Assembly: GCA_041879295.1 (NCBI GenBank)
Contig: CP047152.1
Location: 579,501 to 643,500, forward strand
Reading direction: 5' to 3'
DNA from: Pseudomonas putida
Lineage (GTDB): Bacteria > Pseudomonadota > Gammaproteobacteria > Pseudomonadales > Pseudomonadaceae
Length of the DNA stretch: 64,000 nt
Numbering within the stretch: position 1 is the first letter of the stretch; every line of letters starts with the position of its first letter. Below the pieces are notes generated by a model, which was given only the letters and a program-made list of their open reading frames with translations, did no database searches and had not been told where the DNA came from. Positions 8,248-18,385 of the stretch are shown here, piece after piece. A program made the position numbers and the translations under genes.

Positions 8248-8592
8248 GTGAGAATTCGTGGACAGATTGGTGACTGGCCGGTGGACCTGACCATCGAGCT
8301 GACGCCTGAGGAGTGGGGGCAACTGGGGCGGCAGACCGAGGTGCCGGTGGCAGCCCAGGCGGCTGCGACAGCTGCGGTGGCCGGGCCGCGCCAAAATGAC
8401 GCTCAGTGGGCTGCGGCGCGTGATGTGTTGCGTCTGGCAGGACAGATGAGCGGGCCGGAATTGCTGGACCGGCTCGAAGGATTGGCCGGGAGTACGGCGG
8501 CGGGCAAACGGCTGCTGGTGCGTTTGCGGCACAGCAGTGAGGTCAAGGTGGAGAGTGGCGTGGATGCGCCGGTTTATCACTGGTTAGGGTGA
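8248..8592 (+). CDS. conserved hypothetical protein, possibly ribosome- or nucleic-acid-independent small soluble protein
   Basis: The 114-residue product starts at a GTG with an AAGGA site 8 bases before it. It begins MRIRGQIGDWPVDLTIEL and has an Ala-rich linker (about 33-48) before a helical C-terminal half. There is no signal peptide, membrane segment or motif I recognise. It diverges from the zinc operon and is followed by a REP pair. Codon use looks like that of its neighbours, so I believe it is a real gene of unknown function. Confidence 0.7.
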   Translation: MRIRGQIGDWPVDLTIELTPEEWGQLGRQTEVPVAAQAAATAAVAGPRQNDAQWAAARDVLRLAGQMSGPELLDRLEGLAGSTAAGKRLLVRLRHSSEVKVESGVDAPVYHWLG

Positions 8593-8630
8593 GCGCTGTT
8601 TTCGCTGTTGGAGCAAAGCCTGCGCGGTCG

Positions 8631-8720
8631 CCTGTAGGAGCGGGTTTACCCGCGAACACCGGCGGAGCCGGTGCCATCCACCGCGTTGGCTTCTTCGCGG
8701 GCATGCCCGCTCCCACAGGT
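8631..8720. repeat. REP element pair (inverted)
   Basis: CCTGTAGGAGCGGGTTTACC..CGCGAA is followed after about 35 bp by CTTCGCGGGCATGCCCGCTCC..ACAGG. It lies between two convergent genes. Confidence 0.9.
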
Positions 8721-8742
8721 ACAGCGCAGGCTTCAAGGTCAC

Positions 8743-9615
8743 TCAGAACATCGCCGCCGACAGCTTGCGACGATAAACACCAACCAGCGGGTGATCGCCA
8801 CCCAGCAATTCGAACACCTGCAACAGCGCCTTCTGCGGCAGCCCGTTCTCGTAGCCACGGTTACGCTGGAACAGCTTCAGCAGCCCTTCCAGCGCCGCCT
8901 CATACTGCTGGCGCGCCAGTTGCTGAATGCTCAGCTGATAAGCCGCCTCGTCGTCTTGCGGGTTCTGTGCCAGACGGCTTTTAAGGTCAGCCACTTCCGG
9001 CAGGCTGGCGGCTTGGCGCAGGAAGGTCAGCTGGGCCTTGGCACCGGCCAGTGCAGCTTTGTGTTCGTCAGTCTTGACCGCATCCAGTACCACTTGCGCT
9101 TCGCCCAACTCGCCACGCTCGGCCAGGCAGCGGGCATACAGAATCAGCGCTTCGGCATTGCTGTTGTCCTCACCCAGCAGCGTCTGCAACAGCGCTTCGG
9201 TTTCGGCAAAACGGCTTTCGGCATACAGCGCTTTCGCCTGCTCCAGTGGCGAGGCGGTGGGCGCGGCTGGCATTTGTACATGCGGCTCGAGCATGGCGCG
9301 GATCGCCGATTCCGGTTGTGCCCCGGCAAAGCCGTCTACCGGCTGGCCGTCCTTGAACAGAACCACTGTCGGCAGGCTACGGATGCCGAACTGGGCAACC
9401 ACCTGTTGCTCCACGTCGCAGTTGATCTTGGCCAGCAGCAGCTCGCCCTGGTAACCCTCGGCAATCTTTGCCAGCAATGGCATCAGTGCCTTGCAGGGGG
9501 CGCACCACTCGGCCCAGAAGTCCACCAGCACCGGTTTGTGGAAGGAGTTCTCGATCACCAGTTGCTGGAAGTTGGTATCGGTGGCGTCGAAAATGTAAGG
9601 CGTGTCTTGGGTCAT
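8743..9615 (-). CDS. cnoX: thioredoxin-domain co-chaperone (CnoX/YbbN-like)
   Basis: The 290-residue protein joins an N-terminal thioredoxin domain (about 5-110) to a tetratricopeptide-like C-terminal half ending in YRRKLSAAMF. The active site is WCAPC (residues 37-41), so a redox-active CxxC is present, unlike the E. coli protein, which has lost one cysteine. The thioredoxin fold is further shown by DFWAEWC, KINCDVEQQ and RSLPTVVLFKDGQ. CnoX protects proteins from over-oxidation under bleach stress and hands them to GroEL/DnaK. The gene stands alone, 31 bp downstream of a methyltransferase gene on the same strand. Confidence 0.88.
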   Translation of the reverse strand: MTQDTPYIFDATDTNFQQLVIENSFHKPVLVDFWAEWCAPCKALMPLLAKIAEGYQGELLLAKINCDVEQQVVAQFGIRSLPTVVLFKDGQPVDGFAGAQPESAIRAMLEPHVQMPAAPTASPLEQAKALYAESRFAETEALLQTLLGEDNSNAEALILYARCLAERGELGEAQVVLDAVKTDEHKAALAGAKAQLTFLRQAASLPEVADLKSRLAQNPQDDEAAYQLSIQQLARQQYEAALEGLLKLFQRNRGYENGLPQKALLQVFELLGGDHPLVGVYRRKLSAAMF

Positions 9616-9646
9616 CGCGACTCTCGCAAACTCGTGTATGGCAACA

Positions 9647-10306
9647 CTATAAGGTGTCGCGGCTGGCGTGGTACAGGCTGACCCGGCGGAATTCGTGTGG
9701 CTCGGCCAGGTCCGGCAGGGTCAGTGCTTCGAGCACGCCCAATTGCTGGTACAACGGGTGGCGAAAGTCACGTACTCGCGAGTCGGCCACCAGGGCCTGG
9801 CGACCGCGGCTCAGGAAGGCATCCAGCAGCGGCAGGTTGGCGCGGTCGTACAGCACATCGGCAACCAGGATCAGGTCGAAGCGGTCTTCCTCGGCAAAGA
9901 AATCGCTGCTGTAGCTTAGTGTCACCCCGTTCAGTGCCGCATTCGCACGGCAGGCATCGAGGGCCAGCGGGTCGAGGTCGCAGGCCATCACTTCCAGTGC
10001 ACCGGCGCGTGCAGCAGCAATGCCGGCGATACCAGAGCCGGCGCCAAAGTCCAGCACGCGCTTGCCCGCCACCCACTCCGGGCGTTCGGCCAGGTAGCGG
10101 GCCATTGCCAGCCCACTGGCCCAGCAGAAGCTCCAATAGGGCGGCTCTTCGAGAATGCGCCGGGTTTCTTCGCTGCTGAAGGCGCGATCCATGTTCTGGT
10201 CGTCGATCAGCCATAGCTTCAGGTCGCAATCGGGCAGTTCGCTGACGATCAGGCGCGCCTCGCCGATCAGGCCGCTGAGGGCCTGTTGCAGGGCCAGTGG
10301 CGCCAC
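9647..10306 (-). CDS. class I SAM-dependent methyltransferase, probably protein-lysine type
   Basis: The 219-residue protein has the SAM-binding loop VLDFGAGSGIAGIAAARAG (about 104-122), the acidic residue ending strand 2 (VMACDLDPLAL) and a DLILVADVLYD motif IV. The EEPPYWSFCWASGLAMARYL segment before the loop is typical of the METTL20/ETFB-lysine methyltransferase and PrmA-like group. The target protein is not deducible. It starts with an ATG immediately after the stop of the YbaY-like gene and probably shares its transcript. Confidence 0.82.
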   Translation of the reverse strand: MAPLALQQALSGLIGEARLIVSELPDCDLKLWLIDDQNMDRAFSSEETRRILEEPPYWSFCWASGLAMARYLAERPEWVAGKRVLDFGAGSGIAGIAAARAGALEVMACDLDPLALDACRANAALNGVTLSYSSDFFAEEDRFDLILVADVLYDRANLPLLDAFLSRGRQALVADSRVRDFRHPLYQQLGVLEALTLPDLAEPHEFRRVSLYHASRDTL

Positions 10307-10753
10307 TTAAGGCGCCTTCTCGAAACGCAACGGGCCTGTGGCCTGGGTCTGTGCCTGGGTAATGCGCACCGGGGGCAGGTGCATGATCAACTGGCCGGAG
10401 TTGCTGGCGCGGCCACGCAGTTCGACTCGGGCACCGGGCGGGAAGGCTTCGGGGTTGAAACGCAGGTGGTAGGGCAGTGCCTGGCCAGTACCGGTCAGGT
10501 TACTGCTGGCCAGCAGGCGCTGCGGGCGGTCGCGTTCGTCGATGACCAGCAAGGCCAGTTCCACGTCGGCACCCGCCGGGACTTCCAGCAAGGTGCCGCT
10601 CAGCTCGCGCTGGTAGGCCGGTAGCGGGCCCAGTACCTCGGCCTTGGCCGAGCGGGCTGGCGTGGGCGCCGGGTTGTCGGTCTTTGGCCTGTCGCTGCCG
10701 CAGGCAGCGAGCAGAGCGGCGCAGCACAGCACGACGAGCGCTCGGTAGTGCAT
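10307..10753 (-). CDS. YbaY-family lipoprotein
   Basis: From the ATG at 10753, preceded by AAGGA at 8 bases, the product is 148 residues. It has a lipoprotein signal with lipobox LLAAC (Cys18). The mature part carries a YbaY/YscW-like beta-sandwich domain: [43 protein letters not shown]. These domains resemble secretin-pilot proteins, but no secretin gene is near. Frames extending further upstream cross the divergent nrdR gene and are not real. Confidence 0.85.
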   Translation of the reverse strand: MHYRALVVLCCAALLAACGSDRPKTDNPAPTPARSAKAEVLGPLPAYQRELSGTLLEVPAGADVELALLVIDERDRPQRLLASSNLTGTGQALPYHLRFNPEAFPPGARVELRGRASNSGQLIMHLPPVRITQAQTQATGPLRFEKAP

Positions 10754-10859
10754 GGGGGAGTCCTTCACGGGCATATTTCCCATGGATGTTAACCCCTTTG
10801 GCTTGTCTTGCCAGTGCAATGCGCTACCATGGCCCTCCCTTTTTTTGTTGCCTGCCACC

Positions 10860-11324
10860 ATGCACTGTCCCTTTTGCGGTGCCAACGACACCAAGGTCAT
10901 CGACTCTCGCCTCGTCGCCGAGGGCGAGCAGGTGCGCCGCCGCCGTGAATGCGTGGCCTGCGGCGAGCGTTTCACCACCTTCGAAACCGCCGAGCTGGTG
11001 CTGCCCCGGCTGATCAAGCAGGACGGCACACGCCAGCCCTTCGACGAAGAAAAGCTGCGCGCCGGTATGCAACGGGCGCTGGAAAAGCGTCCGGTCAGCG
11101 TCGAGCGCCTGGAGGCTGCGTTGGCGCACATCAAGAGTCGGCTGCGTGCCACTGGCGAGCGCGAAGTCAAATCGCTGGTGGTCGGTGAAATGGTCATGGC
11201 CGAGCTGCGCAAGCTCGATGAAGTGGCCTATATCCGCTTTGCCTCGGTGTACCGGCGCTTCCAGGACCTCGACGAGTTCCGCGAAGAAATCGACCGCCTG
11301 GCCCGTGAGCCAGCTAAAGAGTGA
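10860..11324 (+). CDS. nrdR: transcriptional repressor NrdR
   Basis: The 154-residue protein has an N-terminal zinc ribbon (Cys3, Cys6, Cys31, Cys34) followed by an ATP-cone domain ([20 protein letters not shown]). NrdR senses ATP/dATP and represses ribonucleotide reductase genes. I start at the ATG at 10860, since the protein must begin MHCPFCG; the frame upstream overlaps the divergent lipoprotein gene. It is the first gene of the riboflavin cluster, ending just before ribD, the usual arrangement in gamma-proteobacteria. Confidence 0.95.
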   Translation: MHCPFCGANDTKVIDSRLVAEGEQVRRRRECVACGERFTTFETAELVLPRLIKQDGTRQPFDEEKLRAGMQRALEKRPVSVERLEAALAHIKSRLRATGEREVKSLVVGEMVMAELRKLDEVAYIRFASVYRRFQDLDEFREEIDRLAREPAKE

Positions 11325-11326
11325 AC

Positions 11327-12457
11327 ATGCCCAGCCAAGCCGCCATCCTTGACGCCCACTACATGGCCCGCGCGCTGGAGCTGGCGCGCAAAGGCCTGTA
11401 CACCACCCACCCGAACCCGCGGGTAGGCTGCGTGATCGTACGTGATGGCGAGGTGGTTGGCGAAGGCTGGCACGTACGCGCCGGCGAGCCGCATGCCGAA
11501 GTGCATGCCCTGCGTCAGGCCGGTGAGCTTGCCCGCGGGGCTTGTGCCTACGTCACCCTGGAGCCATGCAGCCACCATGGCCGTACGCCGCCGTGTGCCG
11601 AAGCGCTGGTCAAGGCCGGTGTGGCGCGTGTAGTAGCCGCCATGCAGGACCCTAATCCGCAAGTGGCGGGACAGGGCCTGCAGCGCCTGGCCGAAGCCGG
11701 AATCGAAGTGGCCAGCGGGGTGCTCGAAGCCGAGGCTCGCGCCCTCAACCCAGGCTTCCTCAAGCGCATGGAGCACGGCCTGCCGTTCGTTCGCGCCAAG
11801 CTGGCCATGAGCCTGGATGGCCGCACAGCCATGGCCAGTGGTGAAAGCCAGTGGATCACCGGCCCGGCCGCCCGCTCGGCGGTACAGCGCCTGCGCGCCC
11901 GTTCCAGCGTGGTGCTGACCAGCGCCGCCAGTGTACTGGCAGACAACGCACGCATGACCGTGCGTGGCGCCGAGCTGGGCCTGGATGCCGAAACCACCGC
12001 CCTGGCACTCAGCCGCACACCCTTGCGAGTGTTGATCGATGGCCGCCTGCGCCTGCCACTGGCTGCGCCGTTCTTCCAGGCCGGCTCGGCTCTTGTGGTG
12101 ACTGCTGTCGCAGATGACCCGCGCTATGCCGCTGCCGGCCACGAATTGCTCAGCTTGCCGGGCGACAATGGCCAGGTCGACCTTGCGGCGCTGATGCAGG
12201 CCCTGGCCGCCCGCGGCGTAAACGAAATCCTGCTGGAAGCTGGTGCCGGCCTGGTGGGTGCCTTTGCCCGGCTGGGCCTGGTCGATGAGTTCCAGCTGTT
12301 CGTCGCCGGCACTTTCCTCGGCTCCCAGGCCCGCCCATTGCTGGACTGGCCACTGGAAAAGATGAGCGAGGCCCCGCGGCTGAAAATTACCGAAATGCGC
12401 GCAGTGGGCGATGACTGGCGGGTCACGGCCATCCCCCTGCCGGCGCCCGGCGTATAA
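11327..12457 (+). CDS. ribD: bifunctional diaminohydroxyphosphoribosylaminopyrimidine deaminase/reductase
   Basis: The 376-residue enzyme performs steps two and three of riboflavin synthesis. The N-terminal deaminase shows HAEVHAL (His56, Glu58) and EPCSHHGRTPPC (Cys81, Cys90), which bind zinc. The C-terminal reductase begins around VRAKLAMSLDGRTA and has EILLEAGAGLVGAF. I choose the ATG at 11327; a GTG two codons earlier overlaps the nrdR stop and is possible. Confidence 0.95.
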   Translation: MPSQAAILDAHYMARALELARKGLYTTHPNPRVGCVIVRDGEVVGEGWHVRAGEPHAEVHALRQAGELARGACAYVTLEPCSHHGRTPPCAEALVKAGVARVVAAMQDPNPQVAGQGLQRLAEAGIEVASGVLEAEARALNPGFLKRMEHGLPFVRAKLAMSLDGRTAMASGESQWITGPAARSAVQRLRARSSVVLTSAASVLADNARMTVRGAELGLDAETTALALSRTPLRVLIDGRLRLPLAAPFFQAGSALVVTAVADDPRYAAAGHELLSLPGDNGQVDLAALMQALAARGVNEILLEAGAGLVGAFARLGLVDEFQLFVAGTFLGSQARPLLDWPLEKMSEAPRLKITEMRAVGDDWRVTAIPLPAPGV

Positions 12458-12499
12458 TGCCGGGCTTGCCCCGCGCAAACCGTTTTTGAGGAAGACCCC

Positions 12500-13165
12500 A
12501 TGTTCACCGGCATCATCGAATCCATCGGCACCATCCGCAGCCTGACCCCCAAGGGTGGTGACGTGCGCGTTTACGTAGAGACCGGCAAGCTCGATCTGGG
12601 AGACGTCAAGCTCGGCGACAGCATCGCCGTCAACGGTGTTTGCCTCACGGCCGTAGAGCTGCCGGGCGACGGCTTCTGGGCCGATGTCAGCGTCGAAACC
12701 CTCAAGCGTACCGCCTTCATCGATCTCAAGAGTGGCAGCAAGGTCAACCTGGAGAAAGCCCTGACGCCCACCACCCGCCTGGGCGGGCACCTGGTCAGCG
12801 GCCACGTCGACGGGGTCGGCGAAATCATTTCGCGCAGCGATAACGCTCGCGCCATCCAGTTCCGCGTGCGTGCACCAAAGGAACTGGCCAAGTACATCGC
12901 CCACAAGGGTTCGATCACCGTCGACGGCACCAGCCTGACGGTCAACGAGGTCAATGGCGCCGAGTTCGAGCTGACCATTGTCCCGCACACTCTGTCCGAA
13001 ACCATCATGGCCGATTACCGTGCAGGGCGTCGGGTAAACCTTGAGGTCGACCTGCTGGCCCGTTACCTGGAGCGCTTGCTACTGGGTGACAAGGCCGCCG
13101 AACCGAGCAAGGGCAGTGGCATTACCGAAAGCTTCCTGGCCGCCAATGGCTTCTTGAAATCCTGA
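12500..13165 (+). CDS. ribE: riboflavin synthase, alpha chain
   Basis: The 221-residue protein begins MFTGIIESIG and holds two similar lumazine-binding barrels (about 1-95 and 96-200); NGVCLTAVEL in the first matches DGTSLTVNEV in the second. It converts two 6,7-dimethyl-8-ribityllumazine molecules to riboflavin. A GAGGAAG ribosome site lies before the start. It is 42 bp after ribD and 18 bp before ribBX in one operon. Confidence 0.95.
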   Translation: MFTGIIESIGTIRSLTPKGGDVRVYVETGKLDLGDVKLGDSIAVNGVCLTAVELPGDGFWADVSVETLKRTAFIDLKSGSKVNLEKALTPTTRLGGHLVSGHVDGVGEIISRSDNARAIQFRVRAPKELAKYIAHKGSITVDGTSLTVNEVNGAEFELTIVPHTLSETIMADYRAGRRVNLEVDLLARYLERLLLGDKAAEPSKGSGITESFLAANGFLKS

Positions 13166-13183
13166 TTGAGAAGGGGGTGCCGC

Positions 13184-14275
13184 GTGGCGCTCAACAGCAT
13201 CGAAGAACTGGTCGAAGACATCCGCCAGGGCAAAATGGTCATCCTGATGGATGACGAAGACCGCGAGAACGAAGGCGACATCATCATGGCAGCCGAATGC
13301 TGCCTGCCCGAGCACATCAACTTCATGGCCAAGCACGCCCGTGGCCTGATCTGCATGCCGATGACCCGCGAGCGTTGCGAAACGCTGAAGCTGCCGCTGA
13401 TGGCACCGCGCAACGGCTCGGGCTTCGGCACCAAGTTCACCGTGTCGATCGAAGCCGCCGAAGGCGTCACCACCGGTATTTCCGCCGCCGACCGCGCACG
13501 CACTGTGCAGGCTGCTGCTGCCAAGGACGCCAAGGCCGAAGACATCGTCAGCCCAGGTCACATCTTCCCGCTGATGGCCCAGCCAGGCGGTACGCTGGCG
13601 CGTGCCGGCCACACCGAAGCCGCCTGTGACCTGGCGCGCATGGCCGGTTTCGAGCCAAGCGGCGTGATCTGCGAAGTGATGAACGACGACGGCACCATGT
13701 CGCGCCGCGCCGAACTGGAAGTGTTCGCCGCCGAGCACGGCCTGAAGATCGGCACCATCGCCGACCTGATCCACTACCGCATGATCCACGAGCGCACCGT
13801 GCAGCGTGTCTCCGAGCAATCGGTGGAGAGCGAGCTGGGTGAGTTCAACCTGGTCACCTACCGTGACGCGGTCGAAGGCGACGTGCACATGGCCTTGACC
13901 CTGGGCAAGATCTGCGCCGAAGAGCCGACCTTGGTACGGGTACACAATATGGACCCACTGCGTGACCTGCTGCTGGTCAAGCAGCCAGGCCGCTGGAGCC
14001 TGCGCGCGGCCATGGCCGCCGTGGCCGAGGCCGGCAGCGGTGTGGTCTTGCTGCTGGGCCATCCGCTGGACGGCGACGTGCTGCTGGCGCACATCCGCGA
14101 AAGTGCGGGCGATGCGCCGACCAAGGCACCGACCACCTACAGCACTGTGGGGGCCGGTTCGCAGATCCTGCGCGACCTCGGCGTGCGCAAGATGCGCCTG
14201 ATGAGTTCGCCTATGAAGTTCAACGCGATATCCGGATTCGATCTGGAAGTTGTAGAATACGTGCCCTCCGAGTGA
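13184..14275 (+). CDS. ribBX: DHBP synthase fused to a degenerate GTP cyclohydrolase II domain (RibBX type)
   Basis: The 363-residue protein starts at a GTG preceded by AAGGGG at 8 bases. Residues 1 to about 200 are a complete 3,4-dihydroxy-2-butanone-4-phosphate synthase, with DDEDRENEGD (23-32) and HTEAACDLARMAG. The rest has the length of GTP cyclohydrolase II but lacks the three zinc cysteines: where RibA has C..R-C-D-C, this reads VHNMDPLRDLLLVKQPG. The domain therefore cannot catalyse the cyclohydrolase reaction. This hybrid is the RibBX variant described in proteobacteria. A separate active RibA is encoded 3.5 kb away, which fits. Confidence 0.92.
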   Translation: MALNSIEELVEDIRQGKMVILMDDEDRENEGDIIMAAECCLPEHINFMAKHARGLICMPMTRERCETLKLPLMAPRNGSGFGTKFTVSIEAAEGVTTGISAADRARTVQAAAAKDAKAEDIVSPGHIFPLMAQPGGTLARAGHTEAACDLARMAGFEPSGVICEVMNDDGTMSRRAELEVFAAEHGLKIGTIADLIHYRMIHERTVQRVSEQSVESELGEFNLVTYRDAVEGDVHMALTLGKICAEEPTLVRVHNMDPLRDLLLVKQPGRWSLRAAMAAVAEAGSGVVLLLGHPLDGDVLLAHIRESAGDAPTKAPTTYSTVGAGSQILRDLGVRKMRLMSSPMKFNAISGFDLEVVEYVPSE

Positions 14276-14366
14276 CTTGAGGCGGCATTGACGCCCTCTG
14301 CTCGAGTCCAGACCCCTGTCGAGGCCGCTTGTATGCGGCCTCGCTCTTGAAGATGAGAATATCGGA

Positions 14367-14843
14367 ATGACCCTGAAGACCATCGAAGGTACCTTCATCG
14401 CCCCCAAAGGTCGCTATGCTTTGGTGGTTGGCCGCTTCAACAGCTTCGTTGTCGAAAGCCTGGTAAGCGGTGCCGTTGACGCCCTGGTACGCCATGGTGT
14501 CAACGAAAGCGACATCACCATCATCCGTGCCCCGGGTGCATTCGAGATCCCGCTGGTGGCACAGAAGGTCGCCCAGCAAGGCGCCTACGACGCGATCATC
14601 GCCCTGGGCGCCGTGATCCGTGGCGGTACCCCGCATTTCGAATACGTGGCGGGCGAATGCACCAAGGGCCTGGCCCAGGTGTCCATGGAGTTCGGTGTTC
14701 CGGTGGCCTTCGGCGTACTGACCGTCGACTCCATCGAGCAAGCCATCGAGCGTTCTGGCACCAAAGCCGGCAACAAAGGTGCTGAAGCTGCCCTGTCCGC
14801 ACTGGAAATGGTCAGCCTGCTGGCGCAGTTGGAGGCCAAGTGA
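14367..14843 (+). CDS. ribH: 6,7-dimethyl-8-ribityllumazine synthase
   Basis: The 158-residue protein has the lumazine synthase features [47 protein letters not shown] and [13 protein letters not shown]. It condenses DHBP with the pyrimidine intermediate to give the substrate of RibE. Its stop overlaps the nusB start by four bases. Confidence 0.95.
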
Positions 14844-15340
14844 TTAGCGACGAAAGCGATCGTTTCAACCCGCGCGATCCAAAACCTGCGGATGCCGGCA
14901 AGCCCTCGAAGAGCGCCAAGCGCCGCGAAGCCCGCAAGCTCGCGACCCAGGCCCTCTACCAGTGGCACATGGCCCAGCATTCGCTGAACGAGATCGAAGC
15001 GCAGTTCCGGGTGGATAACGATTTCACCGATGTCGACGGTGCCTATTTCCGCGAGATCCTGCATGGGGTCCCGGCAATCAAGGGCGAAATCGACAAGGCG
15101 CTGGTGCCTTGCATGACCATCGCACTGGAAGAGCTCGACCCGGTCGAGCTGGCCGTGCTGCGCCTGTCCACCTGGGAGCTGATCAAGCGCGTCGACGTGC
15201 CGTACCGCGTCGTGATCAACGAAGGTGTGGAACTGGCCAAGGTCTTCGGTGCCACTGACGGCCACAAGTTCGTCAACGGCGTACTGGACAAGCTCGCTCC
15301 GGCGCTGCGTGAAGCAGAAGTCAAGGCGAACAAGCGCTGA
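14840..15340 (+). CDS. nusB: transcription antitermination factor NusB
   Basis: The 166-residue protein carries the NusB core: [18 protein letters not shown] near residues 27-44 and [26 protein letters not shown] at the C terminus. It binds BoxA RNA with NusE in rRNA antitermination. It starts at a GTG overlapping the ribH stop. The N terminus has about 25 extra polar residues compared with the E. coli protein. Confidence 0.95.
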
Positions 15341-15358
15341 TCCTGGCGCTGCCTGGCC

Positions 15359-16323
15359 ATGGGTGAGTTCGAGCTGATCAACCATTACTTCGCCGCTGCG
15401 CCTTGTGCGCAGGGCGGCGAGGGCGTGGCGCTGGGTATCGGTGACGACTGCGCCCTGCTGGACCTTCCCCCCGGTGAGCAACTGGCGGTGTCGACCGATA
15501 CCCTGGTCGCCGGGGTGCACTTTCCTGCTGTTTGCGATCCGTTGCTGCTTGGCCAGCGTTCATTGGCTGTGGCGGCCAGTGACCTGGCAGCCATGGGCGC
15601 GACTGCAATCGGCTTCACCCTCGCACTGACCCTGCCTGACGTTGGCCCTGACTGGCTGGCGGCCTATGCCGACGGCCTTGGTCGCATGGCCCACCGTTGC
15701 CGCATGAGCCTGATCGGTGGTGACACTACGCGCGGCCCGCTGAGTATCACCGTCACCGTGTTCGGCCGCGTGCCGGCTGGCCAGGCCTTGCGCCGCAGCG
15801 GTGCAAGGCCGGGTGACCTGTTGTGTGTCGGTGGTTCGCTGGGCAAGGCCGCCGGTGCATTGCCGCTGGTGCTGGGTGAGCGCGAGGCGCCTGCCGCGCA
15901 GGCCGAACCGCTGCTGGCCCATTACTGGTCACCGATGCCGCAGCTCACACTCGGTGCCCTGCTGCGTGGCCGGGCCACGGCGGCGCTGGACATCTCCGAC
16001 GGGTTGCTCGCCGACTGTGGGCATATTGCCAAGGCATCCGGTGTCGCGTTGGAGGTGAACCTGGCGCAAGTGCCAGTGTCTCCTGCTCTGGAGGCCTTCC
16101 TCGGCCGGGAAGCAGCGGTGAAGGCGGCGCTTACCGGTGGCGACGACTACGTACTGGCCTTCACCTTGCCACCAGAGGCGCTGGCGCCCTTGGCAGCCTT
16201 CGATTTTATCGAAGTGCATACCGTCGGCCGTGTGCTCGAAGGGCAAGGCGTGACCTTGCGCGACGCGCAGGGCCAGGACATCACTCCCGTTCAGCGGGGC
16301 TATCAACACTTCAGGGAGATACC

Positions 16324-16327
<4 letters not shown>
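15359..16327 (+). CDS. thiL: thiamine-monophosphate kinase
   Basis: The 322-residue ATP-dependent kinase makes thiamine diphosphate from thiamine monophosphate. It has GEFELINHYFA at the start, GIGDDCALLDLPPGEQLAVSTDTLVAGVHF, SDLAAMGA and LTGGDDYVLAFTLP, all typical of ThiL in the PurM-like fold. It lies 18 bp after nusB and overlaps pgpA by four bases. Confidence 0.95.
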
Positions 16328-16827
<500 letters not shown>

Positions 16828-16843
16828 AACAGGGGGCGCGTGA

Positions 16844-17587
16844 ATGGCCATAAGGACTGTGCTGCTGGCAATGCTGCTGAGTGTTGCCCCGTGGGTAATG
16901 GCTGCCGAGGGCGTGCCGAAACAGATCCATCTGGTTAGCGAGGAGTGGCTCGACTACACCAACGCCGACGGTACCGGGGTAGCCTGGGATGTGCTGCGCA
17001 AAGTGTTCGAGCCGGCCGGGGTCAAGGTGGTTACCCAGAGCGCGCCCTACAGCCGGGCGGTTGGCCTGGTCAAGCGCGGCGAGGCTGACGCCTGGGTTGG
17101 CTCGTACAAGGAAGAGAACGACTACAATCTGTACCCGCGCTGGCACTTCGATATGGACCATATCTATGCCCTGGGGCTGGCCAGCAAACCTGCGCCTACC
17201 CTGGAGACCATCGGCAAGTACCGGTTGGCCTGGGTGCGTGGTTACGATTACGGCAGCTACTTGCCCAATGTGCACGAGTTCCGCGAAATCCAGCGTCGCG
17301 AGGGCATTTTGCCAATGCTCGACCATGACCGGGTGGACTACTACATCGATGCACTGACCGAGATCGACTACGTGCTCGGGCAAGCCTCCCAGCCCGAGCG
17401 CTTCCGCCGTACTCATGTGGCCGAGTTGCCGTTGTACCTGGCCTTCGCCCGTAACGACCAAGCCAAGGCCCTGCGCGACCTGTTCGACAAGCGCATGAAA
17501 GAGCTGGTACGTAGCGGCGAGCTGAAGCCGATTTTCGAGCACTGGAAACAGCCCTATCCATTCAATGCGGATAGTCGCCCGCACTGA
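16844..17587 (+). CDS. periplasmic substrate-binding-like protein (SBP family 3)
   Basis: The 247-residue precursor has a signal peptide (MAIRTVLLAMLLSVAPWVMAAE) followed by a type II solute-binding fold. It has HLVSEEWLDYTNADGTGVAWDVL and APYSRAVGLVKRGEADAWVGSY, as in polar amino-acid binding proteins. No ABC permease genes accompany it, so it may serve a distant transporter or a sensor. It sits 16 bp behind pgpA with an AGGGGG ribosome site and closes the nrdR-rib operon. Ligand unknown. Confidence 0.82.
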   Translation: MAIRTVLLAMLLSVAPWVMAAEGVPKQIHLVSEEWLDYTNADGTGVAWDVLRKVFEPAGVKVVTQSAPYSRAVGLVKRGEADAWVGSYKEENDYNLYPRWHFDMDHIYALGLASKPAPTLETIGKYRLAWVRGYDYGSYLPNVHEFREIQRREGILPMLDHDRVDYYIDALTEIDYVLGQASQPERFRRTHVAELPLYLAFARNDQAKALRDLFDKRMKELVRSGELKPIFEHWKQPYPFNADSRPH

Positions 17588-17767
17588 GACTGAATACATC
17601 AAGGTATAGCGCGGTCCGCTGTGGCAGCGGGCTTTTGATTGAGGGGTGGCTTTTAATAAGTATCGAATTTTTCGATCTTAACCCACTGTATACAGCCAGC
17701 CCACATCCCCCAACCTGCTGATACAATCGGCCCACGAGAAATTTCCTACTTATTCCAGGAGCACAAC

Positions 17768-18385
17768 GTGCCCGTCGTCTTTGTTGCCGCCTCTAAACTC
17801 CCGACGCCCTTCGCGACCTTCACCATGCATGGTTTCCTAGACGAAGCCACAGGCCGTGAGCATGTGGTGCTCAGCCTGGGTGATATCGCGGACGGCCAGC
17901 CGGTATTGGGGCGCCTGCATTCCGAGTGCCTGACCGGCGATGCACTGTTCAGCCAGCGCTGCGACTGCGGTTCGCAGCTGGAAGCCGCGCTGCAGGCCAT
18001 CGCCCGCGAAGGCCGTGGGGTGCTGTTGTACCTGCGTCAGGAAGGCCGTGGCATTGGCTTGCTGAACAAGATTCGCGCCTACGAACTGCAGGATGGCGGC
18101 GCCGACACCGTAGAGGCCAACGAACGCCTGGGCTTTGCTGCCGACCAGCGTGACTACGCCATATGCCTGCCGATGCTCGAGCACCTGGGCGTGAAGTCGC
18201 TGCGCCTGATGACCAACAATCCGCGCAAGGTCAAAGCCCTGACCGACATGAACATCGTGGTTGCCGAGCGTGTGCCGCTGCACACCGGGCATAACCCGCA
18301 CAACCGCTACTACCTGGCGACCAAGGCCGGCAAGTTGGGCCACATGCTGGGCAATGAACACCAGGGCGAGGTGCCCCAGGCGTGA
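17768..18385 (+). CDS. ribA: GTP cyclohydrolase II
   Basis: The 205-residue enzyme carries out the first committed riboflavin step from GTP. The zinc cysteines are all present: Cys54, Cys65 and Cys67 in [18 protein letters not shown]. The catalytic arginine/tyrosine region [16 protein letters not shown] and [10 protein letters not shown] follow. It starts at a GTG with CAGGAG nine bases upstream. This is the only intact cyclohydrolase in the window, since the RibBX one is dead. The 180 bp upstream contain an AT-rich probable promoter but no FMN riboswitch that I can see. Confidence 0.95.
   Translation: MPVVFVAASKLPTPFATFTMHGFLDEATGREHVVLSLGDIADGQPVLGRLHSECLTGDALFSQRCDCGSQLEAALQAIAREGRGVLLYLRQEGRGIGLLNKIRAYELQDGGADTVEANERLGFAADQRDYAICLPMLEHLGVKSLRLMTNNPRKVKALTDMNIVVAERVPLHTGHNPHNRYYLATKAGKLGHMLGNEHQGEVPQA

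Noticed and set aside
8631-8720. CRISPR-like spacing of repeated GC palindromes across the window
   Set aside because: The repeats are dispersed REP pairs, not a regular direct-repeat array, and no cas genes are present.
11228-12988. Long minus-strand open frame (586 codons) over ribD and ribE
   Set aside because: It is antisense to well-supported riboflavin genes and its translation is low in recognisable motifs.
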